DNA from: Mesostigma viride
Taxonomy: Eukaryota > Streptophyta > Mesostigmatophyceae > Mesostigmatales > Mesostigmataceae
Reading direction: 5' to 3'
Assembly: GCA_009746045.1 (NCBI GenBank)
Contig: RPFO01000348.1
Location: forward strand, 1,372,301-1,436,300
DNA length: 64,000 nt
Shown here: positions 12,926-23,989 of the stretch, piece after piece
How the letters are laid out: each line of letters opens with the position of its first letter
How positions within the stretch are numbered: position 1 is the stretch's first letter
Program-made: the position numbers and the translations under genes
Notes under the pieces: model-generated
Told to the model about the DNA's origin: nothing
The model's database searches: none
What the model saw: the letters and a program-made list of their open reading frames with translations, nothing else

Positions 12926-15900
12926 GCAGCAGCAGCAACAATAATAATAATAATTGTTATAATATAATACGATTACTATTATGGGCAGGACACACATCCA
13001 CCACCCACCTTTGGCAGCGGGTAGTAGGGCGAATGCACGAAGGCGTGCATGCCCCCCTTGGGCCGCGAGACGCGCACCCAGCAGCGCAGCGTGACCGTGT
13101 CGCCCTCCAAAATGGCCTCCTCCTGGTCCGTCTGGCATGACCCCTCTGCGGGTATGATTAGCAAGGGTGGTAGTATTAACCAGGGCATGGCACGACCCTT
13201 CTGCGGGTATGATTAGCAAGGGTGGTTTTATGATTAAGAGCAAGGCGTTGCTGTTGGTATCGAGGGCAAGGGGTTTTACAGAGCAGCCGGTATGTGGACA
13301 ACAAGCAGTTGGGAAACAGGCAGCCACAAGGAGGTGAGGAGAGAAGGGGAGAACCAAACCTCCCAAAATGACTGATATTGTTGGGCACACAAGCAGGGGG
13401 GGCAAGAGAAGGGCGAGTAGCGGCTCACAGGGAAACCTCTATTGGATTCTAATTTTCTAGCAAGAGCGCCAGGTGGGGTGCCAAGGGCGGGGCCGGGCTT
13501 GGGGGTGCGACATGGCCGCTGCCAAGAGAGGTGGGCAGAAAGGGGCAAGGGCCAGGTCAAGGCACGCAGGACGCTGACACGACAGAAGCGGCTAAAGGAC
13601 GGTTCCCAGGCCGACGGTGGGGATATACAGCCGCGGGACAAAAATTGACTCGTAGTTACTACTGCCTACGCACGCACTACTGACTACTGCCTAATGCACG
13701 CACTATTGACTACTGCCTGTCACACGCACTGCTGACTACTGCCTGCCGCACGCACTGCTGACTAAAACCTGCCGGGCGCACTACTGGCTAACATCTGATG
13801 CACAACTACTGACGGCTACTGACTAACACCTGAAGCACGTACGACTGCCTGCTGCCCAAAGCACGCACCGACGTCCACCGTGGGAACGATGGCCAGTGTC
13901 TCGATGACGTCGTCAATCGCCTGGTCCGTCATGCGGCCCAGCGAGCGCAGTATCTCCACCTGTTCCTCGCGCGGCCGCTCCAGCAGGTCCTGAAGGCAGT
14001 TGACCCTCTGGGAGTGGCATCGACCGCAGTGGGGTGAGCGGTGGCATCCACCGCCGACACGGGGCACATGCAGTTGAAATACAGCATGAGAACACAAGGG
14101 TGTGAGCACAAGTGGCCAGTTTTGTCGTCAGATCAGAAAGCAACAAACGTGAAAACGATAGCGGCCCAAATATGAGATTCCACGGAACACATAAAATTAG
14201 AAAGCCCAGAATCTGCCAGCAAGGAATCGAACATAGGACCTTTGGCTTGATAGGACCAGTATGATCGTGACGTGATACACAGCAGGAGAGGACCAATGTA
14301 GAACGGGTGTGAGACTAGTTTACAGCATGACCTTGCGCGCGTGCTTCTTGAGGTCACGCACACCCAACAGTTCCCACTCGAAGGTCACACCCACCAAGCT
14401 AATCCTAACAAACTTGTTCTTGTCAGGATCACCCACCTCGTGCGCACATCCGCCAATGCTGGGGATTTGCGGACAAGGCGGACAATTCACGCCGGGAAGT
14501 CGCGTGCACTCAGTGACCATTCGCTCACAGATATCTGCCCTGCCTCAAGGGTAGGCTGCGCTAATCGGGCGCAGGAGCACGCCGTCAGCAGCGAAAGGTC
14601 GGCGGCACGCGTACGTACTCGCCCTGCCGCAGCCACACAAACCCACGACATGAAATGATGCCCACCTTGCGCGCGAGCTTCTTGAGGTCGTCCACCTGCA
14701 GAAAGGGCAGCTGCAGCAGCGACGCCTTGGCGTCGCTGTCCTCCTTGGAGCCCCCCTTGTCCACCTTGCGCGCCGAGATGGGCACGCCCTGCGCACAGAT
14801 CAGGGTGGTAGTTACGGATATCGACCGGCAGAGGCAGCAGCATAAGGACCATCATCAGCGCACATGGCGAAAATAGAGATGAGCAGACTGGAAAAATAAG
14901 ATTTATCATTTGGTATTAGACAGCGGGAGCAGCAGTGGTCATATCATACGGAAGGGCAGTGCTTAATATTACTAAAAGGGCCAACAGCGGTGCTCATTGC
15001 AACCACAGAGATGGGCATGCCCTGGCCATTAAAAAAATATATATATTTACCTGAAGTGACACATTCATCACTTTTCGTTATACTGATAAAGGGAAGGTAG
15101 CAACAAGAAGGCCATAAGCAATATCAGAAACACTATCAGTGTCCCACCTGGACCCATCAGAAATGTGGAAACTCTGTGCAAGTGCAATCCACGCACACAA
15201 GTGTTTTCCAAGTCAAATTGCTACTTATGCTAGTACTTATGCTACCACTTACTTATGTTACTATTTGCTAGCACTTATGCTGCAGCTTCCGGTGCTACTA
15301 GTTATGCTGCTACATACGCTAGTACTTATGATGCTACCTAAGCTGCTACCTATGATAGTGCTTAGGCTACTACGTATGCTGCTTAGGTGGCAGCTGCTAT
15401 TAGGCTGTTTCTTAAGCTGCTACTCATGCCGCTACGGCATGCTGCCTGTGATGGCTTACAATGCCCCCACGTACACTGCGTGCAGGGCCGCCCACACAAC
15501 CCACACGCCCTCCCGTTGCTGCAGCGCTGCAAACCACGAATGCCCTGCCCCATCACTCCATCCACAACGGCACATGTTTTTTCCTGTCCCAGGGTGTGCA
15601 AGGGTACCTATCCCAAGATGCGCAAGGGTCCTTGGCCCACATCACCACGCGTGGTTGGCTCGATGGGGTGGCACTGCCGTACCTGGATAAAGCATTGGGA
15701 GAACTGCAGAACGCTGACGGACGCACGCATGTAGCCGTATGGGCTGTGGTAGGGGTCCGGGTGGAGGGACACCTGTGGAACGGTTCAGGGTTTAGGGTTA
15801 AGGGTTAAGGGCGCATAGGCATAGAGGCAAGGTGGGAAACATCAAGAGTCAAGGAGCGTCAACAAACAAGGGAATGCCGATAAAACATCTTGGTAGAGTG

Positions 15901-18900
15901 ATACCTGCGGCAAGGGATACAGGCATGGAGAAAGACGGAGACATCAATGGAGAAGAAGAACATGGAGAAGAATAAAGAAACGTCAACAAGGGGCGAAACA
16001 CTGGAGAAGACGCTTCAACCAAACTGATTTTAATCATTTTGCGCTGTACCATTTTGCTTCTATAACAGCAATGGTGTTTCACCAGCATAATAACACAATT
16101 GACTGCTAGTCTCCCTCATAGTTCTTGGTACCAGTATTTACGCGATACACATGAATCAATGCTGCTGCCCCTCACAAGCATGATTAATTTTGAAATACCT
16201 GTGCTGCTGCCCCTTTTTAGCATGGTTACTTTTAAAACACTTGTGCTGGTGATCGTCACCAGCATGAGCGCATCCAGTAGCCGCGGTGCTTGCACTTTGA
16301 ACAGAGCGGACGCATGACGTATGTCTTTATTTAGTTTTATGCTACTGCCACTCACCAGCATGACAAATGAATTATGCTCATCGTGGTGATCCTGTCGCCC
16401 CTCCGTAGCATGGTTGCTTTATATAAAACATTCTGCCGCCCCTCACCAGCATGACTACTTTATATTATTTATTCTACCGCCCCTCACCAGCATGAGCGCG
16501 TCCAGCAGCCGTGGCACCAGCGCGAGCGTTGCCGCAAAGTCTTTCTTGAGCGTGGGCGCGACCTGTTCATCCGCACGCATCATCTGTGCCACCACCAGTA
16601 GGTTCGCCTGCGCCTCGTCATGCCAGGGGACAGTGGCCAGGAAACGGCAACCTCGTTTTTCATTGGGAACTGGGGATATGAGCACGCGTTGAGCACGCGA
16701 TGGCCAGGGAACCGCAGACAACCGAGTGTGTTTGGTGGGAACAGATGAATGGGTATGCTTCTGCGATTCGAACACGCCTCACGCAGAATTTGGCGGGTAT
16801 ACGTAGGGGGCTACTGGTCCTATGGATCAGGATTGGAGGAAACAGCGCACAGCCATGCACCATGCGGTACGAGGGAGGAACACTGGGCGTTGAAAGGAAC
16901 GGGTCCAAGGCAATAATGTGCGGCAATGCACGATTCACACAAGACAATCCACAACCACACACGCTGGCCAAGGAACAACGGGCAATCATGCATACTTGCC
17001 GCCCCCTAAAAGAGGGCTTCTCAGGGCAATATCCAGAACATGCGTGTTTCTTAGCATATATAGCATGGAAATTTCTTTTCTCCACGGGAGAGCGCAAGCA
17101 ACTTGGCCGGAAGAGCCCACGCTGAGCCTCCCCACTAGAAAGAAACAAATACCTTCAAAGGCGCGTCTAAGCAATGCCAGGCAGGTGAATACATCATCAG
17201 ATAATACGTCGTATCAAGGCCACCGCCAAAACCTCCCATAATAATATGAGCAACAGTACGCCACCAATTAGCATGCGTACGCACCCGGGGGGGGGGGAGA
17301 GGGGGGGGGGGGGGGGGGCGGCCAACTGTGGTCACTTAATCACTGCTGCCAGCTGCCTTGGGGCGCCTTGCTAGCTTGATCACACAAGCTAAACAGAGCT
17401 GAATTGGTGGCTGTACTTGGTGGCTGATTGTATTGTGACTACATACATGCACAAGCGGCCACACGGGCGCTCACGTTGTAATATGACGATCCACGGGTAC
17501 TGGTTCCAGAATTTGGTTGTCTTCTTCTTAGGGCTCTTTGGGTTAACCACATCTCGATAAGGCCACTACCTAGCAGCCACCGCGATGCATACCTTGACCA
17601 TCCAGGGGTACTGGTTCCAGAATTTCTCCGTCTCCTTCTTGATGTTCTTCGGGTCCAGCCCAAGCTCCCCCTTCACCTCCTTGAAGAGCACGTTGAGACC
17701 TTCCTGCTGCGCGCGAAGCACACCCAGGTGGTAGAACTCCTCCGCCTTGAGGATGACCTCCATCACCTTGCTGGGGGGGGGGAGGAAGAATTCAGGGGAG
17801 GGAAAGCGAAGGGACAGAATCGGTGGCAGGGGTTAGCAGCAAGGTGTGGCAGAGAGGGGGTATGGCAGCGATTTGGGAGGGGAGGAGGGAGAGAGGAGGA
17901 TCTCAATCACACTGCTAGGAAGGGCAAGAAGGAAATACTCACTGAAGTAAATGTATCTTTTGCCCTGCCGAACATGGTGCACGGCTGAGATAGGGCAAGC
18001 GCACAAGCTGAGGCAGGGGGGCGGCGGGGGGGGCAAGGCGCGCATATGGGCACGGGCACACCATACCAGCGTCCAAACAAAAGAGGCGACCGAAGGAGAC
18101 ATACACGCAAGTAGGCACACATCCGGCTGCTCGGATCGCAAGGGGCATCACAAGGGTGCGTGCGAGCCCCTCCCATATTTTGCGACAACTCTTGGAACTA
18201 GGCCGTCATGGACGCACAAGAGGCCACAAATACCAGGACACAAAAAGCCACGAATAGGACGCCACGAATACAAAGCCAGAAGAGACCATGAGAAGAGTGC
18301 AACCCACCAACGTGGCGGGTTGTATTCTGGTCGCCACCAACGTGGGCGTGAGCTCCTCGTCAGTTCCCATCCTTCGTTTCCTCCTTAGTTTCCCGGATCG
18401 CTACCATCGTGTATGAATTGTCTTGGAAAGATATCAACGTGGCCCAATCGTGGGCGCACCCACCTGGGCGCGAGCCCCTCCTTGCATCACATCCACTCTC
18501 TACTGGATGTTGGACTTTGCCGATGGCCACGAGCGAGAGGAACGTTGCGAGAAGGGCCATAAATAGATACGACAGTCGCCACTTACCTGGGCGCGAGCCC
18601 CTCCTTGCGCCGCATCCAATCCTGGAAGAAGGCCATGGTGGACCTCATGACCCGGTTGCCCATGTACTTGGATGAGGAGGAGAGGTAGACGACGCAGACC
18701 AGCAGCGGGGCGATGATGCCCAGGCCCACAAGCGCCAGCAGAAGGGGCCCGCTGGCGGTGTTCTTGTCCAACATGAAGGTGGGCAGGGCGATGCCCACGG
18801 CCATGTGCTGCCAGGGGTGAGAGGTTGGTGGCAATGTGGGGTTGAGTGACAGGGCCACGTGGGGTGGTTTCTTGAGAGCAGAGCAATGAGCGGTCAGGAC

Positions 18901-21900
18901 AACGTGGGGTTCGCTAACAGCAACTTGGGGTGGGTGGCGGAAAGCGGGACAATGAGTGGCGAGGGAAAGGGCGCGGAAGGGCGAGGAAGGGCGAGGGCGA
19001 GGAAGGGCGAGGAAGAGCGAGGAAGGGCGAGGAAGGGCGAGGAAGGGCAAGGTGGGCCAAGATGGGGTTGCGCCAAGGGCGACATCTGGGTATTGGTGGA
19101 GGGCAGGGCAAGGAGTGGCGAGGGGCAAGGGCAATAAGTGGCCAGGGCAAGGGCCACATGGGGATGAGCGCAGGAAAACATGGGAGTTGCCTCATCTGAC
19201 GGCCACCCGGGAGGCCTCTTATCCCTACTTGCCACCTGGGTTGCCATGATTTCCCTACATGCTGCGCATCCAAGCGGCCTTTTGACTACCTTCCTGGTGC
19301 CCAATCAACTCATGTTGAGGTCACTCAACTAAATAGTGGCTCCTCAAAAGCTCCCCAGCCAAGCAGCCATGGATGCCAGACCTAAGCATCTCAGTGAAAG
19401 TAGCTCCTTACCTGCTCCTTACCATCCCGGTGGATAACACCCCTCACCTGCTGCCCATCCGGGTGGCCATACTTCTCGTAGTTCTCTCGCATCACAGGGT
19501 CTGTGAGCGCTTTGTACGCCTTGGTGATCTTCTCCGCAAAGTAGGTCGCCGCCTCTGCGAGGAACGAAACATGAGAACAAGACAAACAGCACGGTGCCAT
19601 AAAGCGACAAAAGGTGCTGTGAGCTCTTTTGATCAAAGTGGAAATAGCATTTCCACAATCAACATGCAAACTTACATGCAGAACAGGTTCGACATTTTAG
19701 TCACGGGAGGCCGGGGGGAGGGAGTTACTTATGCGATGCTAATGGTAGGCCTGGGGCGCGCACGTCCCTGCAGAATACACAGATGGAATCCAATGGGTGC
19801 CAGCTGCTAGGACTAAGCTCGGCCCCTATGTCGGCCTAGACGATCAGGACACATTGTAAGTTGAGGAGGCGCCAACGGTGCCGAGGGCATGGCCAGCTAT
19901 GGATGCGCCAAGTTGCACAACCGCCATGGCAGACGCATGCAGCACCGTTTTAAAAAGCACACAATGTTTCATTGTTCGTGCCCTCATAAGTCAAAACAGC
20001 AAACCTTACCTTTGCTCTTGTGTGCTTAACCTCTTGTTTACTATCCCCATGCGCGCCAACCCCATGCGCACCAACCCCATGCGCGCCAACCCCATGCGCG
20101 CCAACCCCATGCGCGCCAACCCCATGCGCGCCAACCCCACAACCCCATGCGCGCCAACCCCATGCGCGCCAACCCCATGCGCGCCAACCCCATGCGCGCC
20201 ATGACCGACAAGTTAACATCATATGCAGCCCATCAAATGCGCCCATGTGGGTGCAAACCCTGTAGTGCAAGAACCTGGCACAAGGCCGCCCCATGATTTC
20301 TGTTCTCTGTACGCTCTCCCTGCCCGTTCCACCGCCACATACCCCATCCCCCGTGTGTACACGGTGCCCAACCCCCTCCTCGTCCTTCTTTCCTCACAAC
20401 CCCCCACCTCCCTGGCCATGACATGGCACCAAGCACCAGGGGTATAGCACTATATCGACGGCACTATGTAGCACTATTTAGCATTCCTTAGCACTACATG
20501 GGACCTATATAGCACTGGCACATGCATGCCTTGCAACCCAACTCAGCCATGTCTACAAGGAAGACTGTGCCGACTACCCCCCGTCACATCACAGCACCAG
20601 CCACCGTACCCCCCCGACCACATACTTCAAATCACATCACACCACATATCGAATGGCACATCGAATGGCGCACGCACCACAACCCCCATGGTCGCCACCA
20701 AGCCAAATGTTTACTGGCCACGTGCACGCCCACCCCCAGCCCTTGGAGCAAATGCAGCCATTCCCACCTTTCCATCCCATATCTACTGCCTGCCCCCCAT
20801 CCCATATCTACTACATGCCCCCCATCCCATATCTACTACACATCACACATCTACTGGTGCATGCGTGCCCACGACCACCCCATCGCAACTCACAGCACAG
20901 CACGCGGCCACCCCCCACCGCACCCCATACACCGCCACTAGCACACATCTACCACCCACCAGGGTCGGGGTTCTTGTCGGGATGGTACTTGAGCGACTTG
21001 CGCCTATAAGCCTGCTTGATCTCCTGCTCGCTTGCCGAAGGGCTGACGCCCAGCACCTCGTAGGGGTCAAATACCGCCGCCTGGTGGGGTGGGGGGGAAG
21101 GAAATGGGGAGGGAGAGGGGGGAAAAGAGGCAGGGCAAAGGGGGCCAGGAAATAGAGGGAGCGGCGCAAAGGTCAGGGCGTGAGGGGGGCAGGGCATGAG
21201 GGGGAAAGGGCATGAGGGGGAAAGGGCAAGGGTTTGACAAGTGCCTGGATTAATCCTTTCATCTAACATAGGGGGCCGGATTCATCCTTTCATCTAACAG
21301 AGGGGGCCGGATTCATCCTTTCATCTAACAGAGGGGGCCGGATTCATCGTTCTGGTTGGGAAGGCAGGTGAGGGGCTGGGACTAGGGGGGCAGGGGGCAG
21401 GTGGTAAGGGGGTAGAAGGCAGGGGTATGGCATGAAGGTGGTAGGTAGGGGTACCGGGTACGGTATTCTCATTCTGATCAGGCACTCCGCAAAGGTGAAA
21501 ACCTTTGCGTTCAGTGCCGGGCCGCGGAAAACGCGGAAAACGCGATCTGCAAATGAATCCGACCGGAATCGAACTGGGGACCTCTCGCACCAATTTTGCT
21601 GACTATAGGACGGACGTCTCCGGTTACCATGGCATCGCCAACTTACACCTACAGTCATCCGCAAAAGTTCTCCTGTCCGGGGAGTGATGCAAGCCTTTCG
21701 GATTTGGTACTAGATAAATCACTCGAGATCTGTGTGTAGGAGTACTACACACGGTATGGTATTTTCCTCCCCTATCGTCCCACTGCCAAGTGCTGGCCTC
21801 TGTCCTGTCAGTATAGTAACTGAAAAACGATATTAGTCTGTGTGTATGACCTCAGCATCCACACATCATGGCCTCTGGCTAAGAAACAGGCTGGCTGTGA

Positions 21901-23140
21901 AATGCTGGCTGGCTGGGTGGCAACTGCCTGGCTGCCTGGCTGTCTGACTGCCTGACTGCCGGGCTGCCTGGCTGCCTGGCTGCCTGGCTGCCTTGCTGAC
22001 TGGCTGACTGGCTGACTGCCTGACTGGCTGACTGGCTGACTGGCTGACTGGCTGACTGGCTGACTGGCTGACTGGCTGACTGGCTGACTGGCTGACTGGC
22101 TGACTGGCTGACAGCCGAAGTGATGATAACATTGAAAGGGAAAGCAAATGATCAAACTGGCGAGCAGACTGCATGTTAAACATAAGCAAACACATAACTT
22201 TTCGCATTAGAAGAGGGGCTACAGCAGCAAGAATCAACTGCTGGAAGTCGTGCTGGAAACAAGGAAACAATGGGCGAAAAAAGGGGCAACAAGCAAAACG
22301 AAGGGAGGCTAAGGGGGAGAGATAGCCGGGCTCTGAGAGTAGAGGGGCGTCACTAGGCGGCCAAAGGCATTGATGGTGTGAGGGGCACAGAGACAGCAGA
22401 ACCAACCCCGTGAGTCAGTGATTTAAAGCGTTGAAAGTTTCCAAAATCATCGAGGCTGTAAGGACGCTACATGCTGAGGGTGCCGGTATGGACAGTAAAC
22501 AGATCGCCTTCTATAATATGTGCAGCAGAGAGTATGGGTCCGCAAAAGAAAGACGGCAAACCGGGCAGAGCGGCCGGCCCAAGCAGACAACGGCGATGTT
22601 GCATCATCATAGGTCCGTGGAAAACAGGTTGCCTGAGGAACGCCACCGCACGGGCACGGCTACACGTAACATGCCGGAATCTGCCGGGCTTACCTGCGTC
22701 CCTGACGCTTTGATTAGGAAGACAAGCCCAAGTGCCACCAACCACAACAGGATTGTGATCGTGTTCCCAATCGTCAGGAATCCCTTTACCTGATGAGGAC
22801 AGACAGGGTAGATGGACAGAAACGCGTGTTTGCGACCCAAAACCGCAGAGTTACAACCAAGCCTTCGAAAGCGCTCAACATTATATGAGGCACAGTCCCC
22901 GCTGCATCAGAAAGGCGGTATGTTCCTATAGCCGGCGACATTTACCCTATAACATACCCATCCCATAAGTGTCCTGGCATTTTTAGGCTGAGATCGACAT
23001 AATGAGCAACCACATCGCGCCTTCTCCTCATGCCGAACACGGGAGGTAATGCGGTACCACGTCCACGGGAGCAGGAACAGGACCAAGAGCGACAAGACGA
23101 AAATGGGAAACATGGCGGACATCTCCTCGGGGTTCGCCAT
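7365..23140 (-). CDS. SEC63: SEC63-like ER translocon J-domain protein, 15 exons
   Basis: Exons (minus): 23140-22958, 22789-22694, 21080-20960, 19554-19448, 18807-18587, 17770-17593, 16607-16488, 15772-15683, 14788-14666, 14007-13869, 13145-13009, 11510-11382, 9702-9553, 9033-8974, 7787-7365. They sum to 2277 nt (758 aa) and every junction keeps frame with GT-AG borders. Order: membrane helices near residues 10-28 and 66-88; a J domain at about 98-167 with the HPD triad at 126-128; a third helix near 190-213; a Brl/Sec63 domain at about 245-618; and a Glu/Asp-rich tail at 618-758. This is the Sec63 topology: the luminal J domain recruits BiP and the acidic tail is expected to contact Sec62. 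Length is close to the roughly 690-760 aa of plant and animal Sec63. No long charged linker splits the Brl domain, as in plant ERdj2. The 5' border of exon 11 is the least certain (an alternative AG lies 14 nt inside). Identity is very secure; borders are inferred from splice consensus and family alignment from memory. Confidence -1.
8897..8916 (-). repeat. Copy of SEC63 exon 14 donor
   Basis: CTCACCTTGAGCTT repeats the exon 14 end (CCCACCTTGAGCTTGATG, 8969-8986) about 60 bp into intron 14, with a GTGAGG donor. Confidence -1.
9408..9537. repeat. 26-bp minisatellite in SEC63 intron 13
   Basis: Five tandem copies of a 26-bp unit (TTCAAGGGCAAATCGTGTTC plus CTCCTC), nearly identical, starting 16 bases inside the intron. 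Confidence -1.
9942..10918. repeat. 48-bp minisatellite, about 20 copies, SEC63 intron 12
   Basis: Twenty near-identical 48-bp units (GTAGGCCGTGATGATGGGAC core) fill most of the intron. The period is a multiple of three with no stops in five frames, which creates long spurious open frames on both strands. On the transcript strand each unit contains CCCGCAGGTGTTG, an acceptor-like and a donor-like dinucleotide side by side. Confidence -1.
11288..11366. repeat. (GT)n tract beside the SEC63 exon 12 donor
   Basis: GT dinucleotide array grading into poly-G (11354-11366), ending only 16 bases from the exon 12 border on the intron side. Confidence -1.
12590..12950. repeat. (GAA)n then GCA/GGC repeats in SEC63 intron 11
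   Basis: About 240 bp of nearly pure GAA (12620-12832) flanked by GAAGAC units and a GCG/GCA block. On the transcript strand this is a long TTC pyrimidine tract close to the intron start. Confidence -1.
13150..13236. repeat. Duplicated 3' splice region of SEC63 intron 10
   Basis: About 37 bp covering the exon 11 acceptor (GCATGACCCCTCTGCGGGTA, 13135-13174) recur 55 bp upstream in the intron (13190-13229) with four differences. The copy also has a CGCAG acceptor. Confidence -1.
13650..13868. repeat. Iterated donor-site array at the start of SEC63 intron 10
   Basis: About eight degenerate 27-30-bp units, each with GCACGCAC on the plus strand (GTGCGTGC on the transcript strand, the actual exon 10 donor), alternating with CTACTGACTACTGCC. 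Confidence -1.
14121..14251 (-). mobile_element. SINE-like element (family 2), in SEC63 intron 9
   Basis: 130 bp shared with 50903-51035. In minus orientation it contains TATGTTCGATTCC, close to a polymerase III B box. It is probably a tRNA-derived SINE; no clear A box is seen. Confidence -1.
14328..14358 (-). repeat. Copy of SEC63 exon 9 3' end inside intron 9
   Basis: 31 bp matching exon 9 and its border (14661-14693) at about 27 of 31 positions. The minus frame still reads [11 protein letters not shown] against [10 protein letters not shown] in the exon. The GT of the donor is kept. Confidence -1.
15200..15440. repeat. Degenerate GCTACTTATGCTAGTACTTA repeat in SEC63 intron 8
   Basis: About 14 diverged units of 12-17 bp with CTACTTATGCT cores. 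On the transcript strand many contain AGGTAGC or AAGTAG, donor-like steps. Confidence -1.
15780..15808 (+). repeat. Short telomere-like tract
   Basis: GGGTTTAGGGTTAAGGGTTAAGG in SEC63 intron 7, just before exon 8. It resembles plant-type TTTAGGG units (three imperfect repeats). It is too short to be a real telomere relic. Confidence -1.
16160..16490 (-). repeat. Array of exon 7-donor copies in SEC63 intron 7
   Basis: A long copy at 16251-16290 repeats the exon 7 end (minus frame [10 protein letters not shown]). Shorter copies of CCCCTCACCAGCATGA lie at about 16168, 16208, 16348, 16398 and 16439. The genuine border is at 16481-16498. Confidence -1.
17283..17322 (+). repeat. Poly-G tract
   Basis: G-runs of 9 and more than 18 interrupted by GAGA in SEC63 intron 6. 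Potential G-quadruplex. Confidence -1.
17486..17544 (-). repeat. Partial duplicate of SEC63 exon 6
   Basis: 59 bp copy of the exon 6 3' end lying 50 bp into intron 6. The minus frame reads [20 protein letters not shown] against [21 protein letters not shown] in the exon, so the frame is preserved. Either an exon relic or an alternative exon. Confidence -1.
18148..18503 (-). repeat. Copies of SEC63 exon 5 3' end inside intron 5
   Basis: 18458-18499 matches the exon 5 border 18581-18622 at about 36 of 42 positions including ACCTGGGCGCGAGCCCCTCC, with an intact GTGGGT donor. Weaker copies lie at 18333-18373 and 18148-18172. Confidence -1.
18956..19062 (+). repeat. GGAAGGGCGA minisatellite
   Basis: Ten-base unit repeated about ten times in SEC63 intron 4, purine-rich on the plus strand. 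Confidence -1.
19407..19440 (-). repeat. Copy of SEC63 exon 4 3' end next to its donor
   Basis: CTTACCTGCTCCTTACCATC and the following GGTGGATAAC match the exon 4 border at 19444-19473 (CTCACCTGCTGCCCATCCGG...). The copy abuts the intron start and keeps a GTAAGG donor. Confidence -1.
20043..20200. repeat. 15-bp minisatellite in SEC63 intron 3
   Basis: About ten copies of CCCCATGCGCGCCAA, one interrupted by CCCCACAA. Open in several frames only because the period is 15. Confidence -1.
21471..21607 (-). mobile_element. SINE-like element (family 1), in SEC63 intron 2
   Basis: 137 bp identical but for one base to 29382-29518. In minus orientation TAGTCAGCAAAATTGGTGCG resembles an A-box region and CCAGTTCGATTCCGG a B box, followed by a GCAAAGGT...ACCTTTGC hairpin. 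A recent tRNA-derived SINE is the simplest reading. Confidence -1.
21900..22112. repeat. CTGGCTGA/CTGGCTGC minisatellite
   Basis: 8-bp unit repeated more than 20 times in SEC63 intron 2; the sub-blocks GACTGGCT and GCCTGGCT alternate. Confidence -1.
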
Positions 23141-23989
23141 TTTCGAAAACCTATCCTAACAACTCTCGTGGTAAATATCAGCCCTCAAACTCGTCCTCTG
23201 GCCTCTCCCTTAAAGCGGGCGGCAAGCCATCGCATAAACCATGGATTGCGCTTACAGTGCGCTTATATGTTAGTGCGGCACAACGGGGCCGCAAAATGGC
23301 CAGACAGGCAACCGTGGCCAGGCTCGCGCGCACGAGCGGTCCCCCCATGCCCGAGTATGCAGCTCGCTTGCCACGCGGCTACGTGGAATCTAGCAAGAAC
23401 ATGAACGCTACCGTAACGACCGTACTCCAGGCAAAAATTCCAGCTGAGCTGGAGGGCTGACCAACCGCCCGGTTGACGCGTGTACGCTAGCTGCACATCC
23501 GTCCTGAGCGGGGCGGGGCCGACTTGTGCGCGTGACTAGGAAAAAGTGAGCAACTTATGCCATTTAATATGGATGCCCTCTTTTCAATGTCCACGAGCGT
23601 GCGCCCGGCTTCAATTAGCATAGTTCGAAGGAAAAAGTGAGCAACTTATGCCATTTAATATGGATGCCCTCGTTTTTCAATGTCCACGAGCGTGCGCCCG
23701 GCTTCAATTAGCATAGTTTAATAAGCATAGAAAAAAATATGCAAAAATTATAGGTGGGTTAAAATTCACCATTTCCCAGAAGGGCACTAAGTCGGAAAAG
23801 ATCAACTTCACACTACATTGGTAATCGCGCAGCAGGCATCTGCGTTGCAAAGAAAATGTGGCGACTGGCGAGGCCGCTGTCCAGTTTCATGCCACAATAA
23901 GATCATGGAAGCCATAACACTTGTTTATACTAAGTGCATTTCTTGCTAAAGGAGTACGATAAGGGGTTGTTCCACGAAGACCAGTAGCC
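23141..23989. promoter_or_regulatory. Divergent promoter region of SEC63 and the kinase gene
   Basis: 849 bp between the two start codons. It must hold both promoters. It contains a direct duplication at 23539-23625 and 23630-23718 (AAAAAGTGAGCAACTTATGC start, ATTAGCATAGTT end, a few differences). No TATA box is recognised. Confidence -1.
23539..23718 (+). repeat. 88-bp direct duplication in the divergent promoter
   Basis: Two adjacent copies differing by a few bases (CTCTTTTCAATG against CTCGTTTTTCAATG). AT-rich start, GC-rich centre (ACGAGCGTGCGCCCGG). Confidence -1.

Noticed and set aside
12479..13405. Poly-Glu, poly-Phe and poly-Leu frames
   Set aside because: GAA triplet array in SEC63 intron 11.
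15780..15808. Interstitial telomere
   Set aside because: Only about three imperfect units.
21471..21607. Functional tRNA gene
   Set aside because: T-arm pairing is incomplete and no acceptor stem or anticodon arm can be drawn; better as a SINE head.
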